A DNA stretch of 64,000 nt, from NCBI RefSeq assembly GCF_024679095.1, contig NC_066531.1, positions 2,504,174 through 2,568,173 of the forward strand, given 5' to 3'. Shown one piece after another: positions 62,590-64,000 of the stretch (positions within the stretch are counted from its first letter, which is position 1; each line of letters starts with the position of its first letter). The stretch is from Eriocheir sinensis. Its lineage: Eukaryota; Arthropoda; Malacostraca; Decapoda; Varunidae. The notes under the pieces were generated by a model. That model had not been told where the DNA came from and did no database searches. It saw nothing but the letters and a program-made list of their open reading frames with translations. A program made the position numbers and the translations under genes.

Positions 62590-64000
62590 ACTTACTTAAT
62601 CCTCATATTTCTGCCCATGGACCCCCTCTGTCTCTATTCTGTTTCAGCCATAGCTCTCATCCCTTCTACTCTACCCTCATTTCTGTGCCCGTGAACCCTC
62701 TCTGCCATACCTCTCTTCCCTTCTATTCTACCCTCATTTCTGTGCCCCTGAACCCTCCCTGCTATACCTCTCTTCCCTTCTACTGTACCCTCATTTCTGT
62801 GCCCGTGAACCCTCCCTGCCATACCTCTCTTCCCTTCTACTGTACATTCATTTCTGTGCCCGTGAACCCTCTCTGCCAAACCTCTCTTCCCTTCTACTCT
62901 ACCTTCATTTCTGTGCCCCTGAACCCTCTCTGCCATACCTCTCTTCCCTTCTACTCTACCTTCATTTCTGTGCCCCTGAACCCTCCCTGCTATACCTCTC
63001 TTCCCTTCTACTGTACCCTCATTTCTGTGCCCGTGAACCCTCTCTGCCATACCTCTCTTCCCTTCTACTCTACCCTCATTTCTGTGCCCCTGAACCCTCC
63101 CTGCTATACCTCTCTTCCCTTCTACTGTACCCTCATTTCTGTGCCCGTGAACCCTCTCTGCCATACCTCTCTTCCCGTCTACTGTACCCTCATTTCTGTG
63201 CCCGTAAACCCTCTCTGCCATACCTCTCTTCCCTTCTACTGTACCCTCATTTCTGTGCCCCTGAACCCTCCCTGCTATACCTCTCTTCCCTTCTACTGTA
63301 CCCTCATTTCTGTGCCCCTGAACCCTCTCTGCCATACCTCTCTTCCCTTCTACTGTACCCTCATTTCTGTGCCCCTGAACCCTCTCTGCCATACCTCTCT
63401 TCCCTTCTACTCTACCTTCATTTCTGTGCCCGTGAACCTTCCCTGCTATACCTCTCTTCCCTTCTACTGTACCCTCATTTCTGTGCCCCTGAACCCTCCC
63501 TGCTATACCTCTCTTCCCTTCTACTGTACCCTCATTTCTCTGCCCGTGAACCCTCCCTGCCATACCTCTCTTCCCTTCTACTCTACCCTCATTTCTCTGC
63601 CCCTGAACCCTCTCTGCCATACCTCTCTTCCCTTCTACTGTACCCTCATTTCTGTGCCCGTAAACCCTCTCTGCCATACCTCTCTTACCTTCTACTCTAC
63701 CCTCATTTCTGTGCCCGTGAACCCTCCCTGCCATACCTCTCATCCCTTCTACTCTACCCTCATTTCTGTGTCCGTAAACCCTTTCTGCTATACCTCTCTT
63801 CCCTTCTACTGTACCCTCATTTCTGTGCCCCTGAACCCTCCCTGCTATACCTCTCTTCCCTTCTACTCTACCCTCATTTCTGTGCCCGTGAACCCTCTCT
63901 GCCATACCTCTCTTCCCTTCTACTCTACCCTCATTTCTGTGCCCCTGAACCCTCCCTGCCATACCTCTCTTCCCTTCTACTGTACCCTCATTTCTGTGCC
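62590..64000 (-). repeat. 57-bp minisatellite running off the window
   Basis: About 24 units of 57 bp (ATACCTCTCTTCCCTTCTAC … GAACCCTCCCTGCC). 57 = 3x19, so a 442-codon minus-strand frame with a 19-residue repeat (GHRNEG-VEGKRG) stays open. No start, flanking exon or second frame support, so regarded as a minisatellite. Confidence 0.9.

Overview
This is eukaryotic, intron-rich and extremely repeat-rich DNA. An interstitial run of CCTAA/TTAGG (the canonical arthropod telomere repeat) at 54724-54781, tRNA-derived SINEs, CR1/Jockey-like LINE tails, MITEs, and abundant (CA)n, (GA)n and (AT)n point to an arthropod, most likely a decapod crustacean. The species cannot be named from sequence alone.

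I could assemble three protein-coding genes from phase-compatible exons. (1) 1406-3617, plus strand: the last two exons of an unrecognised small multi-pass membrane protein. (2) 7828-35899, plus strand: a 12-exon gene whose joined reading frame is 610 codons, with a signal peptide and four tandem Cu/Zn-superoxide-dismutase-like domains. Each domain keeps the disulfide cysteine pair, but the metal-ligand histidines are largely lost, so it looks like a secreted non-enzymatic SOD-fold protein. (3) 41334-47450, minus strand: a three-exon, 373-codon arylamine N-acetyltransferase-like gene with Cys-His-Asp residues in the expected motifs and a basic insertion between His and Asp. The two larger genes converge. 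Nothing in the sequence suggests a functional link among the three genes.

The remainder is repeats. 1-3.4 kb: a ~152-bp tandem array, a reversed SINE, and 105-bp-core arrays in the intron of gene 1. 3.6-7.8 kb: two 463-bp MITEs, a 103-bp-core array, and the 5' region of the SOD-like gene. 7.8-36 kb: SOD-like exons separated by microsatellites, SINEs, a broken CR1-like LINE (22.0-23.9 kb), a 99-bp minisatellite derived from LINE reverse transcriptase (26.1-28.1 kb), a reversed 105-bp array (30.1-31.9 kb), a TIR element with an internal triplication (32.1-33.2 kb) and TTAA-flanked MITEs. 36-41 kb: a 62-bp array, 0.7 kb of (AT)n, and more MITEs. 41-47.5 kb: the NAT-like gene. 47.5-64 kb: no gene recognised; this stretch holds minisatellites (62, 35, 99 and 57 bp), nested MITEs, SINEs and compound microsatellites.

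A recurring theme is transposable elements whose inner segment has expanded into a minisatellite (105/103-, 99-, 88-, 56- and 35-bp units). Several unit lengths are multiples of three, which creates long but almost certainly non-coding open frames.
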